From contig NZ_CP121650.1 in the NCBI RefSeq assembly GCF_029714405.1, positions 8,561,001-8,625,000 of the forward strand: 64,000 bases of DNA, given 5' to 3'. Origin of the DNA: Bradyrhizobium sp. CB82 (lineage in GTDB: Bacteria; Pseudomonadota; Alphaproteobacteria; Rhizobiales; Xanthobacteraceae). The first letter of the stretch is position 1. Every line of letters starts with the position of its first letter. Below are positions 1 through 11,416 of the stretch, in pieces. A program made the translations under genes and the position numbers. Under the pieces are notes generated by a model that saw only the letters and a list, made by a program, of their open reading frames with translations, was not told the DNA's origin and ran no database searches.

Positions 1-2331
<2,331 letters not shown>

Positions 2332-2529
2332 GCCTGTTCCCTGCGACGCTCCCGATCAAAATTTGAAAAACAACCCCATGCAAAGGCGCGACGGCTGCCG
2401 AAAGATGCATTGCGGATTTAGCGAATTTCGCTTGACCCGTCGGGCAAATCAGGGGTAATATTCGATCATCACGCAACATGCGTTCGGCTTGGCGAATGGG
2501 GGGCCGCCGCTTGCGACGCGTCTCGAACC

Positions 2530-2682
2530 ATGAGGCCGAGTACGCGACAAGGGCCGCGGCGACGCGTGGCGAAGGGACGGAAGGATGCGAATGCAGCAGA
2601 GGCATATTTCGATCGCGCCGAGGAGCTGGGGTTCGAGCTGGAGGAGTATCTGAAGGCGAATGGTGTGAAGCGGAGTAAATAG
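2530..2682 (+). CDS. Small basic hypothetical protein (50 aa)
   Basis: A 50-codon frame with an ATG start and TAG stop. It encodes a strongly basic N-terminus (RRRVAKGRK) followed by an acidic amphipathic stretch (AEAYFDRAEELGFELEEYL), which looks like a real helical protein rather than random translation. No family is recognised and no strong ribosome binding site is visible. It lies alone between metH and the PEBP gene and is followed 14 bp later by a palindromic repeat. Overlapping frames on both strands have less protein-like composition. It could be a conserved small hypothetical of Bradyrhizobium, but this is uncertain. Confidence 0.45.
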   Translation: MRPSTRQGPRRRVAKGRKDANAAEAYFDRAEELGFELEEYLKANGVKRSK

Positions 2683-2696
2683 TTCACAACCAATTC

Positions 2697-2890
2697 GTCA
2701 TTCCGGAGCGGCGCACCAACGTCGAGCCCCGGCATCCATAACCACCACCGCGCTTGCGGCGTGCCGCATTCGCGGCAAAAATCAAAAGAGGCGCGCTTGC
2801 CTTTTTTGATTGCGCGAATGGCCCTAGGGCCATGCGCACCGGGGTTATGGATTCCGGGCCTGCGCCCCAGGGCGCATCCCCGGAATGACA
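2697..2890. repeat. Long palindromic intergenic repeat
   Basis: The outer arms are inverted copies: the left begins GTCATTCCGGAGC and the right ends CCCCGGAATGACA. Inner inverted arms surround CATCCATAACC and GGTTATGGATTCC, with a central ATCAAAA/TTTTTTGAT hairpin. It occupies most of the 389-bp gap between the small ORF and the PEBP gene, and nothing else is visible there. The same architecture, with different sequence, recurs at 55104-55233. Confidence 0.75.
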
Positions 2891-3071
2891 GCGGATGTGC
2901 ATTCACCCCTTCGGCAGAGCGAGAGGCTGGGCGTTCTGCTTGAACGGCGCCAGTGCCTCGCAGCGCCCAATTGCGCCGCAGCATCGAAAGCAACGGGGCA
3001 GGCCGATTGAAACACCGTTCCTTGGGCGCTACCTTCCAGTGTTTCGAACGCTTCTGCGAAGGGAGCTTCCC

Positions 3072-3638
3072 ATGACAAGGTTTGCGTTCTCATTGGTGGC
3101 ATCGTGCGCGTTCCTGTTGTCTGCAAGCGAAGCTGGTGCGCAGAGCCTCGCGTTGACCAGCCCGGACATCGCCGAAGGTGCAACGATCGCCAACGAGCAG
3201 ATATTCAAGGGATTCGGCTGTACGGGCAACAACGTTTCGCCGGCCTTGAGCTGGACCGGTGCTCCGGCAGGCACCAAGAGCTTCGCCGTGACGATTTATG
3301 ATCCTGACGCGCCGACCGGCAGTGGCTGGTGGCATTGGGTCGTTTTCAATCTTCCAGCTTCCGTCGCTTCGCTTCCAAAGGGGGCAGGCGATCCGAAGAA
3401 GAATTTGATGCCGAAGGGAGCGATCCAGAGCCGCACCGACTTCGGCAGTGATGGCTATGGCGGACCGTGCCCACCGACCGGCGACAAGCCGCATCACTAT
3501 CAGATCACCGTCTTCGCCGTAGATGTCGCAAAACTTCCGGACGCCAAGGATCATTCGGCGTCCGCAGCGCTGGTTGGTTTCGATCTGCACTTTCACACGC
3601 TCGCGAAAGCTACACTGACCGGTCTCTACGGCCGATGA
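3072..3638 (+). CDS. YbhB/YbcL family Raf-kinase-inhibitor-like protein (PEBP), secreted
   Basis: A 188-residue protein with a cleavable Sec signal (basic start, hydrophobic core, AGA-Q cleavage region near residue 24), so it is probably periplasmic. The PEBP ligand-site signatures DPDAPTGSGWWHW (about residues 77-89) and GYGGPCPPTGDKPHHY (about residues 129-144) are intact. Bacterial YbhB-type proteins have no firmly established reaction; they are small anion or phospholipid-binding folds. The ATG at 3072 is chosen because it begins the signal peptide; the frame is open upstream but that stretch is not protein-like. The gene stands alone and converges on the GST gene, with 16 bp between the stops. 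Confidence 0.9.
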   Translation: MTRFAFSLVASCAFLLSASEAGAQSLALTSPDIAEGATIANEQIFKGFGCTGNNVSPALSWTGAPAGTKSFAVTIYDPDAPTGSGWWHWVVFNLPASVASLPKGAGDPKKNLMPKGAIQSRTDFGSDGYGGPCPPTGDKPHHYQITVFAVDVAKLPDAKDHSASAALVGFDLHFHTLAKATLTGLYGR

Positions 3639-3654
3639 GGTGACCTGGCGGCGC

Positions 3655-4284
3655 TCACCCCTTCGGCGGGGCGAGCGGCTGGACGATCTCCCTGAACGGC
3701 GCCAGCGCCTCGCAGCGCTCGGCATGCGCCGCAAGCGCCGGATAGCGCGCGGGATCGAAGAGCTGCGGGTGCGCCTCGCGGGTGAAGCGGACGACGCAGG
3801 CGACCGCGACATCGGCGTGGCCGATGCGATCACCCAGCCAGTACGGCGTCGTCACCTTGGCGCGCTCGGCTTCCAGTACCTTCAGCACGTCGGCGATCTG
3901 TGCCTGGCAGCGCTCGACCCACAGCGCGAGCTGCTCCTTCCGCAGCACACGCTCGTAGAGCAGGCTGACCGCCTTGTCCCCCAAGCCGGAGGCCAGCGCA
4001 CAGATGCGCAAGTGACGCCGCCGCTCCGCGCCCGTGCGCGGCAGCATCGCTTTCTCGGGTCCGGCGAGATCGTCGAGATGATCGAGAATGATCGTGCTCT
4101 CGATCAGCGCCTCGCCGTCGTCGAGCACCAGCGTCGGCACGCGGCGCAAGGGATTATACGGCGCGATCTTGTCGGCATCGCCGAAGGTCGACCACGGTCT
4201 GTGCTCGAAGGCGATGCCATAGAGCTTCAGCGCAATCGCGACACGGCGGACGAAGGGAGAATCATACTGTCCGATCAGGAACAT
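3655..4284 (-). CDS. Glutathione S-transferase family protein
   Basis: A 209-residue cytosolic GST. The thioredoxin-like N-domain begins MFLIGQYDSPFVRRVAIALKL, carries the cis-Pro segment RRVPTLVLDDG and the glutathione-contacting ES of ALIESTIIL. The all-helical C-domain follows and ends at APPKG. The start at 4284 is preferred because it begins directly at the beta-1 strand and has a purine-rich GAGAAAGAG upstream; a longer open frame upstream would add a non-homologous extension. Substrate cannot be read from the sequence. It is convergent with the PEBP gene and is not evidently in an operon. Confidence 0.88.
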   Translation of the reverse strand: MFLIGQYDSPFVRRVAIALKLYGIAFEHRPWSTFGDADKIAPYNPLRRVPTLVLDDGEALIESTIILDHLDDLAGPEKAMLPRTGAERRRHLRICALASGLGDKAVSLLYERVLRKEQLALWVERCQAQIADVLKVLEAERAKVTTPYWLGDRIGHADVAVACVVRFTREAHPQLFDPARYPALAAHAERCEALAPFREIVQPLAPPKG

Positions 4285-4508
4285 GGTTTGCGCTCTTTCT
4301 CGTTGACCCGGCAGGGCCAGCCAGTTCATCGCCAATGCGCGCACCTGACAAGCGAAATCTCGGAAAGGGAGCATTGCGCCGGCCGCAACAAGCATGGATC
4401 ATTGCGCGCCTGACGCGCGCCCGGGAGGCACACGTATGTGCATGCGACCGTTCATCACTCTTCGCTCCTCAACGACGCGGACGAAGCAGGAGGTATTTTG
4501 AACGTGTC

Positions 4509-4580
4509 GTAGCCTGCATGAAGCGCAGCGGAATGCGGGACCACCGTCACCCGGATTTCGCTGCGCTCCATCAGGGCTAC
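4509..4580. repeat. Short palindromic intergenic repeat
   Basis: Inverted arms GTAGCCTG and AGGGCTAC flank internal complementary stretches GAAGCGCAGCGG and TTCGCTGCGCTCC. It sits in the 306-bp gap between the GNAT gene stop and the GST start. No other gene-like feature is seen in that gap. Confidence 0.6.
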
Positions 4581-4590
4581 AAATCTGCTG

Positions 4591-5184
4591 CTATTCGATG
4601 ATCGGCACATGCTTCGCCGCCGTCCGCGGCACCGTGCCGTCGAGGCGTGGATCGTCGGCGATCTCGATCTGACGGCGGAACGGGCGGAAGCCGGAGCGCT
4701 GGTAGAACGCAGCTGCGGACGGGTGATCGAAGGTGCAGGTGTGCACCCAGACACGCTCAACCTCCCGCGACCATGCGCGTTCGAGCGCGCGGTTCATCAG
4801 CCAGCGGCCGGCACCGGTGCCGATGAGCTTTGTGGTGACGCCGAAGAAGGCGAGCTCGCACTGGCCGGCCTCGCGGAAGTCGAGCTCGAGCAGGCCTTCA
4901 TCGCGGCCGTCCGCGACGAGCGCGCAGATCTCGACAAGCGGCGACTGCACGATCGCCGCGAGCTCCGCGTCCGGCATACGCAGGCGCGAGAACCACAGCC
5001 AATCCTCGCCGACCCGCGCATAGAGCGCGCGAAACCAGTCGAGGCCGGGCTGTTCGACCTGGCGCAAGGTCCAGGCGCCCACCGGATCGTCGCGCAGCGG
5101 CGGCCGCGCGGTCATCTCCAGATGCGTGACGACCGCAGCGATCTTCCCGTCGGGCACGTCCGAATAGCCGTCGGGGAGGATCAT
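4591..5184 (-). CDS. GNAT family N-acetyltransferase
   Basis: A 197-residue protein with the GNAT fold. The acetyl-CoA pyrophosphate-binding motif A is visible as LIGTGAGRWLMNRALERAW (about residues 121-139), and motif B as HPSAAAFYQRSGFRPFRRQ near residues 153-171. The acceptor substrate is unknown. The ATG at 5184 lies 7 bp after the glpK stop codon, so it is probably translated from the glpK message; there is no obvious functional link to glycerol metabolism. Confidence 0.85.
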   Translation of the reverse strand: MILPDGYSDVPDGKIAAVVTHLEMTARPPLRDDPVGAWTLRQVEQPGLDWFRALYARVGEDWLWFSRLRMPDAELAAIVQSPLVEICALVADGRDEGLLELDFREAGQCELAFFGVTTKLIGTGAGRWLMNRALERAWSREVERVWVHTCTFDHPSAAAFYQRSGFRPFRRQIEIADDPRLDGTVPRTAAKHVPIIE

Positions 5185-5191
5185 TCGCCGC

Positions 5192-6694
5192 TCACTCTCC
5201 CTCGTCGCTCGCCAGCACGCCCTTCACCGCGCGCGCCCAGCCGGCGAGCTTTCGCTCGCGCGTCGCCTGGCTCATGTTCGGCTTGAAGCGGTGCTCGAGG
5301 CGCCAGTTGTCGGCGAATTGCGTCGGCTCGGGATAGACGCCGGCGTTGAGGCCGGCGAGGTAGGCGGCGCCCAGCGCCGTCGTCTCCTGGATCACGGGGC
5401 GGTCGACCGGCGCGTCGAGGAGATCGGCGAGGCGCTGCATGGTCCAGTCAGAGGCGGTCATGCCGCCGTCGACGCGGAGCACCACGCTCGCCGTCTCCGA
5501 GCTCGGCCAGTCGGCGCGCATCGCGGCCCAGAGATCGAAGGTCTGGTAGCAGACGCTCTCCAGCGCGGCATGGGCAAGCTCGGCCGGGCCGGTGTTGCGG
5601 GTCAACCCGAACAGCGCGCCGCGCACGCGCGGATTCCAGTACGGCGCGCCCATGCCGACGAAGGCCGGCACGAGATAGACGCTCTGCATGGAATCGGATT
5701 GATCCGCGAGCGGGCCGGTCTCGGCCGCGTGCTTGATGACGCCGAGACCGTCGCGCAGCCACTGCACGGCTGACCCTGCCACGAAGATCGAGCCTTCGAG
5801 CGCGTAGGTGCGTTTTCCGCCGAGCTGATAGGCGATGGTGGTCAGCAGCTTGTTCTTCGAGGCCACCGGCGTGGTGCCGGTGTTGAGCAGGGCAAAACAG
5901 CCGGTGCCGTAGGTCGACTTCATCATGCCCGGGCGGAAGCAGGCCTGGCCGATGGTCGCGGCCTGCTGGTCGCCGGCGATGCCGCAGATCGGGATGGCGC
6001 CACCGAACAGGTCGGCCGTCGTCTCGCCGAAACGGGCGGAGGAGTCCTTCACTTCAGGGAGCATCGAGCGTGGCACCCCGATGAGCTCCAGGAGCTCGTC
6101 GTCCCACTCCCCGGTGTGGATGTTGAACAGCAGCGTACGCGAGGCGTTGGTGGCGTCCGTTGCGTGCACCTTGCCTCCGGTCAGCCGCCAGAGCAGGTAG
6201 CAATCGACCGTACCGAACATCAGCTCGCCGCGCGCGGCCCGGGCACGGGCGCCGGGGACGTTGTCGAGGATCCAGGCGACCTTGGTGCCGGAGAAATAGG
6301 GGTCGATGATCAGGCCGGTCTTCTCTGAGATCCGGGGCTCGTGGCCTTCGGCCTTGAGCTTCGAGCAGACTTCGGCGGTGCGGCGGTCCTGCCAGACGAT
6401 GGCGCGGTGCACGGCCTGGCCGGTGGCGCGGTCCCACACCACCGTGGTCTCGCGCTGGTTGGTGATGCCGATCGCAGCGATGTCTTTCGCAGTGATGCCG
6501 GCCTGCTCGATCGCGTCGCGGCAGACCATCACGGTCGAGGTCCAGATGTCCTCCGGCTCATGCTCGACCCAGCCCGAGGCCGGGAAATGCTGCGGAAACT
6601 CCTGCTGCGCCTTCGCCGCGATGGAAATATCGCTGCGAAACACGATGGCGCGCGAGGAGGTGGTGCCCTGATCGATGGCGAGGACGAAAGACAT
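5192..6694 (-). CDS. glpK: Glycerol kinase
   Basis: A 500-residue protein of normal length for the FGGY kinase family. GlpK phosphorylates glycerol to sn-glycerol 3-phosphate with ATP in the cytoplasm. The N-terminus [19 protein letters not shown] is the first phosphate-binding segment. [20 protein letters not shown], the second phosphate loop [20 protein letters not shown] and [10 protein letters not shown] are all intact and match the classic FGGY signatures. The gene is first in a two-gene unit with the GNAT gene 7 bp downstream. No glpF or glpD is in the window. The upstream 300 bp hold palindromic repeats. Confidence 0.96.
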   Translation of the reverse strand: MSFVLAIDQGTTSSRAIVFRSDISIAAKAQQEFPQHFPASGWVEHEPEDIWTSTVMVCRDAIEQAGITAKDIAAIGITNQRETTVVWDRATGQAVHRAIVWQDRRTAEVCSKLKAEGHEPRISEKTGLIIDPYFSGTKVAWILDNVPGARARAARGELMFGTVDCYLLWRLTGGKVHATDATNASRTLLFNIHTGEWDDELLELIGVPRSMLPEVKDSSARFGETTADLFGGAIPICGIAGDQQAATIGQACFRPGMMKSTYGTGCFALLNTGTTPVASKNKLLTTIAYQLGGKRTYALEGSIFVAGSAVQWLRDGLGVIKHAAETGPLADQSDSMQSVYLVPAFVGMGAPYWNPRVRGALFGLTRNTGPAELAHAALESVCYQTFDLWAAMRADWPSSETASVVLRVDGGMTASDWTMQRLADLLDAPVDRPVIQETTALGAAYLAGLNAGVYPEPTQFADNWRLEHRFKPNMSQATRERKLAGWARAVKGVLASDEGE

Positions 6695-6793
6695 GGAAGC
6701 TACCTTGGCGATTCCCGTATCCCGGGAGGTTGTTGTGTCGCGCCAAAGAAAAGGGATTGGGATGGGAAGGTCAAGCCGGGATGACGATGCCCC

Positions 6794-6848
6794 TTACCCT
6801 CCCCTGGAGGGGGGGTCGACCGCGCAAAGCGCGGGCGGGGTGGGGTGA
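6794..6848. repeat. Palindromic repeat, inverted copy (DUF559-associated family)
   Basis: This reads as the reverse complement of the units at 6923-6991 and 7411-7470: it begins TACCCTCCCCTGGAGGG and ends GCGGGGTGGGGTGA, with a small central CCGCGCAAAGCGCGG hairpin. It lies in the 313-bp gap between glpK and the DUF559 gene, which holds only these repeats. Confidence 0.7.
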
Positions 6849-6922
6849 AGCCACGCATAAAGTCTCTCCGACGAGCGGCCCTCAGCCGCAAATTTGGAAG
6901 CACCACATTCGCGGATAGTCTG

Positions 6923-6991
6923 TCACCCCACCCCGGTTCGCATTCCGCTTCGCTGCATGCGAACCGACCCTCCCCCTCCAGGGGAGAGTGA
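6923..6991. repeat. Palindromic repeat, direct copy downstream of DUF559 gene
   Basis: The unit begins TCACCCCACCCCGG, has a central hairpin GGTTCGCAT/ATGCGAACC, and ends CCCTCCCCCTCCAGGGG plus AGAGTGA. It ends 16 bp before the DUF559 stop codon. It has the same orientation as 7411-7470 and the opposite orientation to 6794-6848. Confidence 0.75.
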
Positions 6992-7007
6992 ACAGCAACT
7001 CGAAGCT

Positions 7008-7400
7008 CTACCTGCGGGTATGCTTCAGTCGAACAGCTTCCGCATCGCGTGATTGATATAGTTCGATATAGATGCGTTCGAGAATTGAATTCAGGTCAGC
7101 CGTGACCTCAGAATTCCAGAATCGGATGACGCGATAGCCTTCCTTCTCAAGCCAGAGTTGACGTTTGTAGTCTCGTTTGGCCGTCTCGTCTTCGTTGTGG
7201 TGGCCGCCGTCAAGCTCAATGATCAGTCGCTTGGCCGGACAGAGAAAGTCGACGACATAGGGACCGATCGGCGCTTGCCGCCGGAAGTGCGAGCCTTCCA
7301 TCGGAAGCTCCTTGAGAGCACGCCACAGCAGCCGCTCATGCGGTGTCGTATTGTCTCTCAGCTTCTTCGCGGCGGCGCGTCGGATCGATGTTGAGACCAT
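7008..7400 (-). CDS. DUF559 domain protein, Vsr/PD-(D/E)XK-like endonuclease
   Basis: A 130-residue protein matching the compact DUF559 layout: the N-terminal RRDN-type segment (AAAKKLRDNTTPHERLLWRAL), then FRRQAPIGPYVVDFLCPAKRLIIELDGGHH, then the C-terminal YRVIRFWNSEV. Candidate catalytic residues are Asp51, Glu62, Asp64 and His67, in the arrangement of very-short-patch-repair-like nucleases. The family is predicted to cut or nick DNA; the target is unknown. The start codon lies 10 bp from one palindromic repeat and the stop 16 bp from another of the same family in the same orientation. It is not part of a recognisable restriction system. Confidence 0.88.
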   Translation of the reverse strand: MVSTSIRRAAAKKLRDNTTPHERLLWRALKELPMEGSHFRRQAPIGPYVVDFLCPAKRLIIELDGGHHNEDETAKRDYKRQLWLEKEGYRVIRFWNSEVTADLNSILERIYIELYQSRDAEAVRLKHTRR

Positions 7401-7410
7401 CTCTGCGGCT

Positions 7411-7470
7411 TCACCCCACCCCGCTGCGCATTACATGCGCAGCGACCCTCCCCCTCCAGGGGAGGGTGAA
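7411..7470. repeat. Palindromic repeat, direct copy upstream of DUF559 gene
   Basis: The unit begins TCACCCCACCCCGC, has the central hairpin GCTGCGCAT/ATGCGCAGC, and ends CCCTCCCCCTCCAGGGG plus AGGGTGA. It lies 10 bp upstream of the DUF559 start codon, so it must overlap that gene's promoter or leader. Confidence 0.75.
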
Positions 7471-7582
7471 GTGAAGCGTCGTCTCAGCACAATTGCAAGT
7501 GGTAGTCTGCACCGCCGCCGGGGGCGCGCGCCACTTGGCGCGAGCCGGAATCCATCTCATCGCGCGTGATGCCGCACGATGA

Positions 7583-7616
7583 ATCCCGGGCTCATCGCTT
7601 CACGATGCCCCGGGAT
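7583..7616 (-). terminator. Hairpin after pimD, possible terminator of the pim operon
   Basis: ATCCCGGG at 7583 pairs with CCCGGGAT ending at 7616. On the minus strand it lies 16 bp beyond the pimD stop codon. There is no strong T-run after it, so it may instead be part of a palindromic repeat that stabilises the 3' end. Confidence 0.4.
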
Positions 7617-7631
7617 GACAGTCTTCGTGGA

Positions 7632-8774
7632 TCAGATCAACCCGCCCGCGTCCGCGACGCGGCGCTGATGGTATTCCGTATCACCAAACGTGTTCTCGAT
7701 CATGGTCAGGCGCTTGAAGTAGTGGCCGATCTTCGCCTCCATGGTCATGCCGATGCCGCCGTGGAGCTGGATCGACTGCTGGCCGACGAACTTCAAGGAC
7801 TTGCCGATCTGCACCTTGGCCGCCGCGATCGCATTGGAGCGCTCGCGTGCGTCCTCGAAATCGCTCGCCATGGTCGCGAACATCGACATCGAGCGGGCCT
7901 GCTCGGTGGCGACGAACATGTCGGAGGCGCGGTGCTGGAGGCTCTGGAACGAGCCGATCGCGACGCCGAACTGCTTGCGCGTCTTGATGTACTCGACGGT
8001 GGTCTTGAGCGATTCATCCATCAGGCCGACCGCTTCCGCACAGAGCGCGACGCGGGCCTCATCGACGACGCGTTCGATCAGCGCGAGCGAATCCTCGGGG
8101 TTTCCGATCGCCGCATCGGCGCCGACCTCGACACCGGTGAGGGTGATGTCGGCAGCGTGCAGGCCGTCCTGTGTCGGATACGACTTCCTGGCGACGCCCT
8201 TGGCGTTCGCGGGCACCAGGAACACGCCGACGCCAGTCTTGTCGCGGCGGTCGCCCTTGGTGCGGGCGGTGACGACAAGCGTGTCGGCGTTCTCGCCGTT
8301 CAGCACGACGAACTTCTCGCCGTCGATGACCCAGCCGCCGCCCTTCTTCTTCGCCGAGGTTGCGACGTCGAAGAGATCGTAGCGAGAGTTCTTCTCGAGC
8401 TGCGCAAACGCGAGCGTCTGGCTGCCGTCGATGATGCCGGGCAGGTGCGCCGCCTTCTGCGCATCCGAGCCGCCATGGCGCAGGAAGCCGCCACCGATCA
8501 CCACGGTTGCGAGATAGGGCTCGAGCACCAGCGCTTTGCCCAGCGCCTCCATCACGATCATGGTCTCGACGCCGCCGCCGCCGAAGCCGCCATCGGCTTC
8601 CGCGAAGGGCAGGCCCAAGAGCCCCTGCTCGGCGAGCTTGCCCCAGACGGCTTTGCTCCAGCCGCCCTTCTCCTTCATGTACTTCTTGCGGCTCTCGAAA
8701 TCGTAGGAATCGGTCAAGAGGCCCTCGACGCTGTCCTTGAGAAGCCGCTGCTCCTCGGTCAAATCAAAATCCAT
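7632..8774 (-). CDS. pimD: Acyl-CoA dehydrogenase, pimeloyl-CoA dehydrogenase small-subunit type
   Basis: A 380-residue FAD-dependent acyl-CoA dehydrogenase. It begins MDFDLTEEQRLLKDSVEGLL and has QLHGGIGMTMEAKIGHYFKRL near the C-terminus, the typical ACAD end motif. Paired with the 396-residue dehydrogenase upstream it matches the small/large pair PimD/PimC of R. palustris, which oxidises pimeloyl-CoA to the 2,3-enoyl-CoA. The ATG at 8774 is chosen because GGAGAG sits 7 bp upstream; a TTG four codons earlier overlaps that ribosome binding site. It is last in the operon pimFABCD. A 207-bp repeat-filled gap separates it from pimC. Exact substrate range is inference from synteny. Confidence 0.85.
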   Translation of the reverse strand: MDFDLTEEQRLLKDSVEGLLTDSYDFESRKKYMKEKGGWSKAVWGKLAEQGLLGLPFAEADGGFGGGGVETMIVMEALGKALVLEPYLATVVIGGGFLRHGGSDAQKAAHLPGIIDGSQTLAFAQLEKNSRYDLFDVATSAKKKGGGWVIDGEKFVVLNGENADTLVVTARTKGDRRDKTGVGVFLVPANAKGVARKSYPTQDGLHAADITLTGVEVGADAAIGNPEDSLALIERVVDEARVALCAEAVGLMDESLKTTVEYIKTRKQFGVAIGSFQSLQHRASDMFVATEQARSMSMFATMASDFEDARERSNAIAAAKVQIGKSLKFVGQQSIQLHGGIGMTMEAKIGHYFKRLTMIENTFGDTEYHQRRVADAGGLI

Positions 8775-8829
8775 CTGTCTCTCCAAAAATCGACGCAGGG
8801 CTCTTCGCCTACCGTCGCCTTGTCCTCAG

Positions 8830-8963
8830 ACGTCATCCCCGCGAAGGCGGGGATCCAGTAAACGCAACCGCCTGCCGTAACCACCACCGCCGCGGCGTAC
8901 CGGGTCCCCCGCCGGAGCCTGTCATCCGGCCGGCCAAAGGCCGGATCGGTTGGCGGGGAACGA
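8830..8963. repeat. Palindromic repeat inside the pim operon (pimC-pimD gap)
   Basis: It contains two nested hairpins, CCCCGCGAAGGCGGGG near 8837-8852 and ATCCGGCC...GGCCGGAT at 8923-8946, with outer CCCCCGCC/GGCGGGG arms. It would be transcribed in the pim message and could alter stability between pimC and pimD. Confidence 0.6.
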
Positions 8964-8981
8964 CACCATTTGTTGCGTCCC

Positions 8982-10172
8982 TCAAAGCCCCAGCACCGCC
9001 TTGGCGATGATGTTGCGCTGGATCTCGTTGGAGCCGCCGTAGATCGAGACCTTGCGATTGTTGAAGTAGCTCGGCGCGATCTGCGCGGTCCAGTCCATGG
9101 CTTCGTTCGAGCCATCGTCGCCGTGCACGTCGTAAGGCGCGGCGAACGGGCCGATGACCTCCATGAGCAACTCGGTCGTGGTCTGCTGGATCTCGGAGCC
9201 CTTGATCTTGAGCACCGAGGACGCCGGATTGGGCTTGCCCTTGCCGTGCTTGCCCTCGTCGGCGACGACGCGGAGCTGCGTGAGCTCCAGCGCCTTCAGC
9301 TCGATCTCGCACGCCGCCAGCTTCTCGCGGAAGGCGGCATCCTGGATGATCGGCTTGCCGCCGGACTCGACCTTCGAGGCCAGCTCCTTGATGCGGCGAA
9401 TCCGCTCCTTGGAGACGCCGACGCGGGCAATCCCGGTGCGCTCATTGCCGAGCAGGAATTTCGCGTAGTCCCAGCCCTTGTTCTCTTCGCCGATCAGGTT
9501 CTCGATGGGCACCTCGACGTCGTCGAAGAAGACCTCGTTGACCTCGACGCCGCCGTCGATGGTCTGGATCGGGCGCACCGTGACGCCCTTCGACTTCATG
9601 CTGAACACGATGAAGGAGATGCCCATCTGCTTCTTCGCGTTCGCATCGGTGCGGCAGAGGCAGAAGATCATGTCGGCGTGCTGCGCCAGCGTGGTCCAGG
9701 TCTTCTGGCCGTTGATGATCCACTTGTCGCCCTTGCGCTCGGCCTTGGTCTTCAGCGAGGCGAGGTCCGAGCCCGAGCCCGGCTCGGAAAAGCCCTGGCA
9801 CCACCAGTCGTCGACATTGGCGATGCGCGGCAGATACTTCTTCTTCTGCTCCTCGTTGCCGAAGGTGTAGATGACCGGACCGACCATGCTGACGCCGAAG
9901 GCGAGCGGCTGCGGTGCCGGATAGGACTGGAGCTCTTCGTTGAAGATGTAGTGCTGCACGCTGGTCCAGCCCGTGCCGCCATACTGCTTCGGCCAGTGAC
10001 TGACGCCCCAGCCCTTCTTGTTGAGGATGCGCCACCAGGCGACCATCTCGTCCTTCGAGAGGTGGCGGCCCTCGACCAGCTTGCGCCGCGTATCCGGCGG
10101 CACGTTGTCGCGGAAGAACTGCCGCACTTCCTCGCGAAACGCCTGCTCTTCTTTCGTGAATGCGAGATCCAT
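8982..10172 (-). CDS. pimC: Acyl-CoA dehydrogenase, pimeloyl-CoA dehydrogenase large-subunit type
   Basis: A 396-residue ACAD. Visible signatures are CQGFSEPGSGSDLASLKTKAER (FAD and substrate loop, near residue 120), INGQKTWTT, and the C-terminal SIYGGSNEIQRNIIAKAVLGL. Partner of PimD in oxidation of dicarboxylyl-CoA esters. The ATG at 10172 follows AGGAGG by five bases, which decides the start over a much longer open frame. It lies 56 bp after pimB. Synteny with R. palustris pimFABCD supports the name; substrate is not proven by sequence. Confidence 0.87.
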   Translation of the reverse strand: MDLAFTKEEQAFREEVRQFFRDNVPPDTRRKLVEGRHLSKDEMVAWWRILNKKGWGVSHWPKQYGGTGWTSVQHYIFNEELQSYPAPQPLAFGVSMVGPVIYTFGNEEQKKKYLPRIANVDDWWCQGFSEPGSGSDLASLKTKAERKGDKWIINGQKTWTTLAQHADMIFCLCRTDANAKKQMGISFIVFSMKSKGVTVRPIQTIDGGVEVNEVFFDDVEVPIENLIGEENKGWDYAKFLLGNERTGIARVGVSKERIRRIKELASKVESGGKPIIQDAAFREKLAACEIELKALELTQLRVVADEGKHGKGKPNPASSVLKIKGSEIQQTTTELLMEVIGPFAAPYDVHGDDGSNEAMDWTAQIAPSYFNNRKVSIYGGSNEIQRNIIAKAVLGL

Positions 10173-10228
10173 CGGATCCTCCTGTGAACTTCCCTTCGTC
10201 GTCCTGACGAAAGCCAGGACGACAGTTG

Positions 10229-11416
10229 TTACTGCAGCACCTCGAACAGTCCCGCCGCGCCCATGCCGCCGCCGACGCACATGGTGACGACCGCGTATTT
10301 GGTCTTGCGGCGGCGGCCTTCAATCAAAGCGTGGCCGGTCAGGCGCGCGCCCGACATGCCGTAGGGGTGGCCGACCGAGATCGCGCCGCCATTGACGTTG
10401 ATCTTGTCGGGGTCGATGCCGAGCCTGTCGCGGCAGTAGAGCACCTGCACGGCGAACGCCTCGTTCAATTCCCAGAGGCCGATGTCGTCGACCTTGAGCC
10501 CGTGACGCTTGAGCAGCCGCGGCACGGCGAACACCGGGCCGATGCCCATCTCGTCGGGCTCGCAGCCGGCGGAGACGAAGCCGCGGAAGATGCCGAGCGG
10601 CTTCAGGCCGCGCTTGGCCGCTTCCTTGTCACTCATGATCACCGAGGCGCTGGCGCCGTCCGACAGCTGGCTGGCATTGCCGGCGGTGATGGTAAAGCCC
10701 TCGCCGCGCACGGGCTTGAGGCCGGCGAGGCCTTCGGCCGTGGTCTCGGGACGCGGCCCTTCGTCCTGCGAGAGCGTCACGTCCTTGAACGAGACCTCGC
10801 CGGTTGCCTTGTCGGTCACGGCCATCTTGGTCGTGACCGGCGCGAGTTCATCCCTGAACTTGCCGGCCTGCTGCGCGGCCGCAGTGCGGCGCTGGCTCTC
10901 CAGCGAATACTCATCCTGCTTCTCACGCGAGATGCCGTAGCGCTTCGCCACGACCTCGGCCGTGTCGATCATGGGCATGTAGACCTCGCCCTTGATCTTG
11001 AGCAGCGCCGGATCCTGGGCGTGGAAGGCGTTCATCTTGTCGTTCTGCACGAGGCTGATCGACTCGCCGCCACCGCCGACCGCGATCTCGACGCCGTCAA
11101 AGATCACTGATCGCGCCGCAAGCGCGATCGCCTGCAGGCCCGACGCGCATTGCCGATCGATCGTGGTGCCGGCGACGGTGACCGGCAGGCCGGCACGCAG
11201 CAGCGCCTTGCGCGCGATGTTGCCGCCGGTCGAACCCTGCTGGAGGGCGGCGCCCATCACGACGTCCTCGACCTCCTTCGGATCGATCTTCGCACGCGCG
11301 ACGGCCTCGCCGATCGCGTGACCGAGCAGCGTCGCGCCCTCGGTGTTGTTGAGCGCGCCGCGATAGGCCTTGCCGATCGGCGTGCGGGCGGTGGAAACGA
11401 TGACGGCGTCGGTCAC
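10229..11416 (-). CDS. pimB: Acetyl-CoA acyltransferase (thiolase)
   Basis: A 395-residue thiolase that cleaves 3-ketoacyl-CoA with CoA to acetyl-CoA and a chain shortened by two carbons. The nucleophile Cys is in [15 protein letters not shown] (about residue 89). The catalytic His is in [17 protein letters not shown] and the second Cys in [15 protein letters not shown]. The start is a GTG at 11416 whose last bases overlap the pimA stop in GTGA, a sign of translational coupling. It is third in the pim operon. Confidence 0.92.
   Translation of the reverse strand: MTDAVIVSTARTPIGKAYRGALNNTEGATLLGHAIGEAVARAKIDPKEVEDVVMGAALQQGSTGGNIARKALLRAGLPVTVAGTTIDRQCASGLQAIALAARSVIFDGVEIAVGGGGESISLVQNDKMNAFHAQDPALLKIKGEVYMPMIDTAEVVAKRYGISREKQDEYSLESQRRTAAAQQAGKFRDELAPVTTKMAVTDKATGEVSFKDVTLSQDEGPRPETTAEGLAGLKPVRGEGFTITAGNASQLSDGASASVIMSDKEAAKRGLKPLGIFRGFVSAGCEPDEMGIGPVFAVPRLLKRHGLKVDDIGLWELNEAFAVQVLYCRDRLGIDPDKINVNGGAISVGHPYGMSGARLTGHALIEGRRRKTKYAVVTMCVGGGMGAAGLFEVLQ

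Noticed and set aside
6794..7470. CRISPR array
   Set aside because: The repeats are long, self-complementary and irregularly spaced with a protein gene between them; there are no short uniform spacers and no cas genes.
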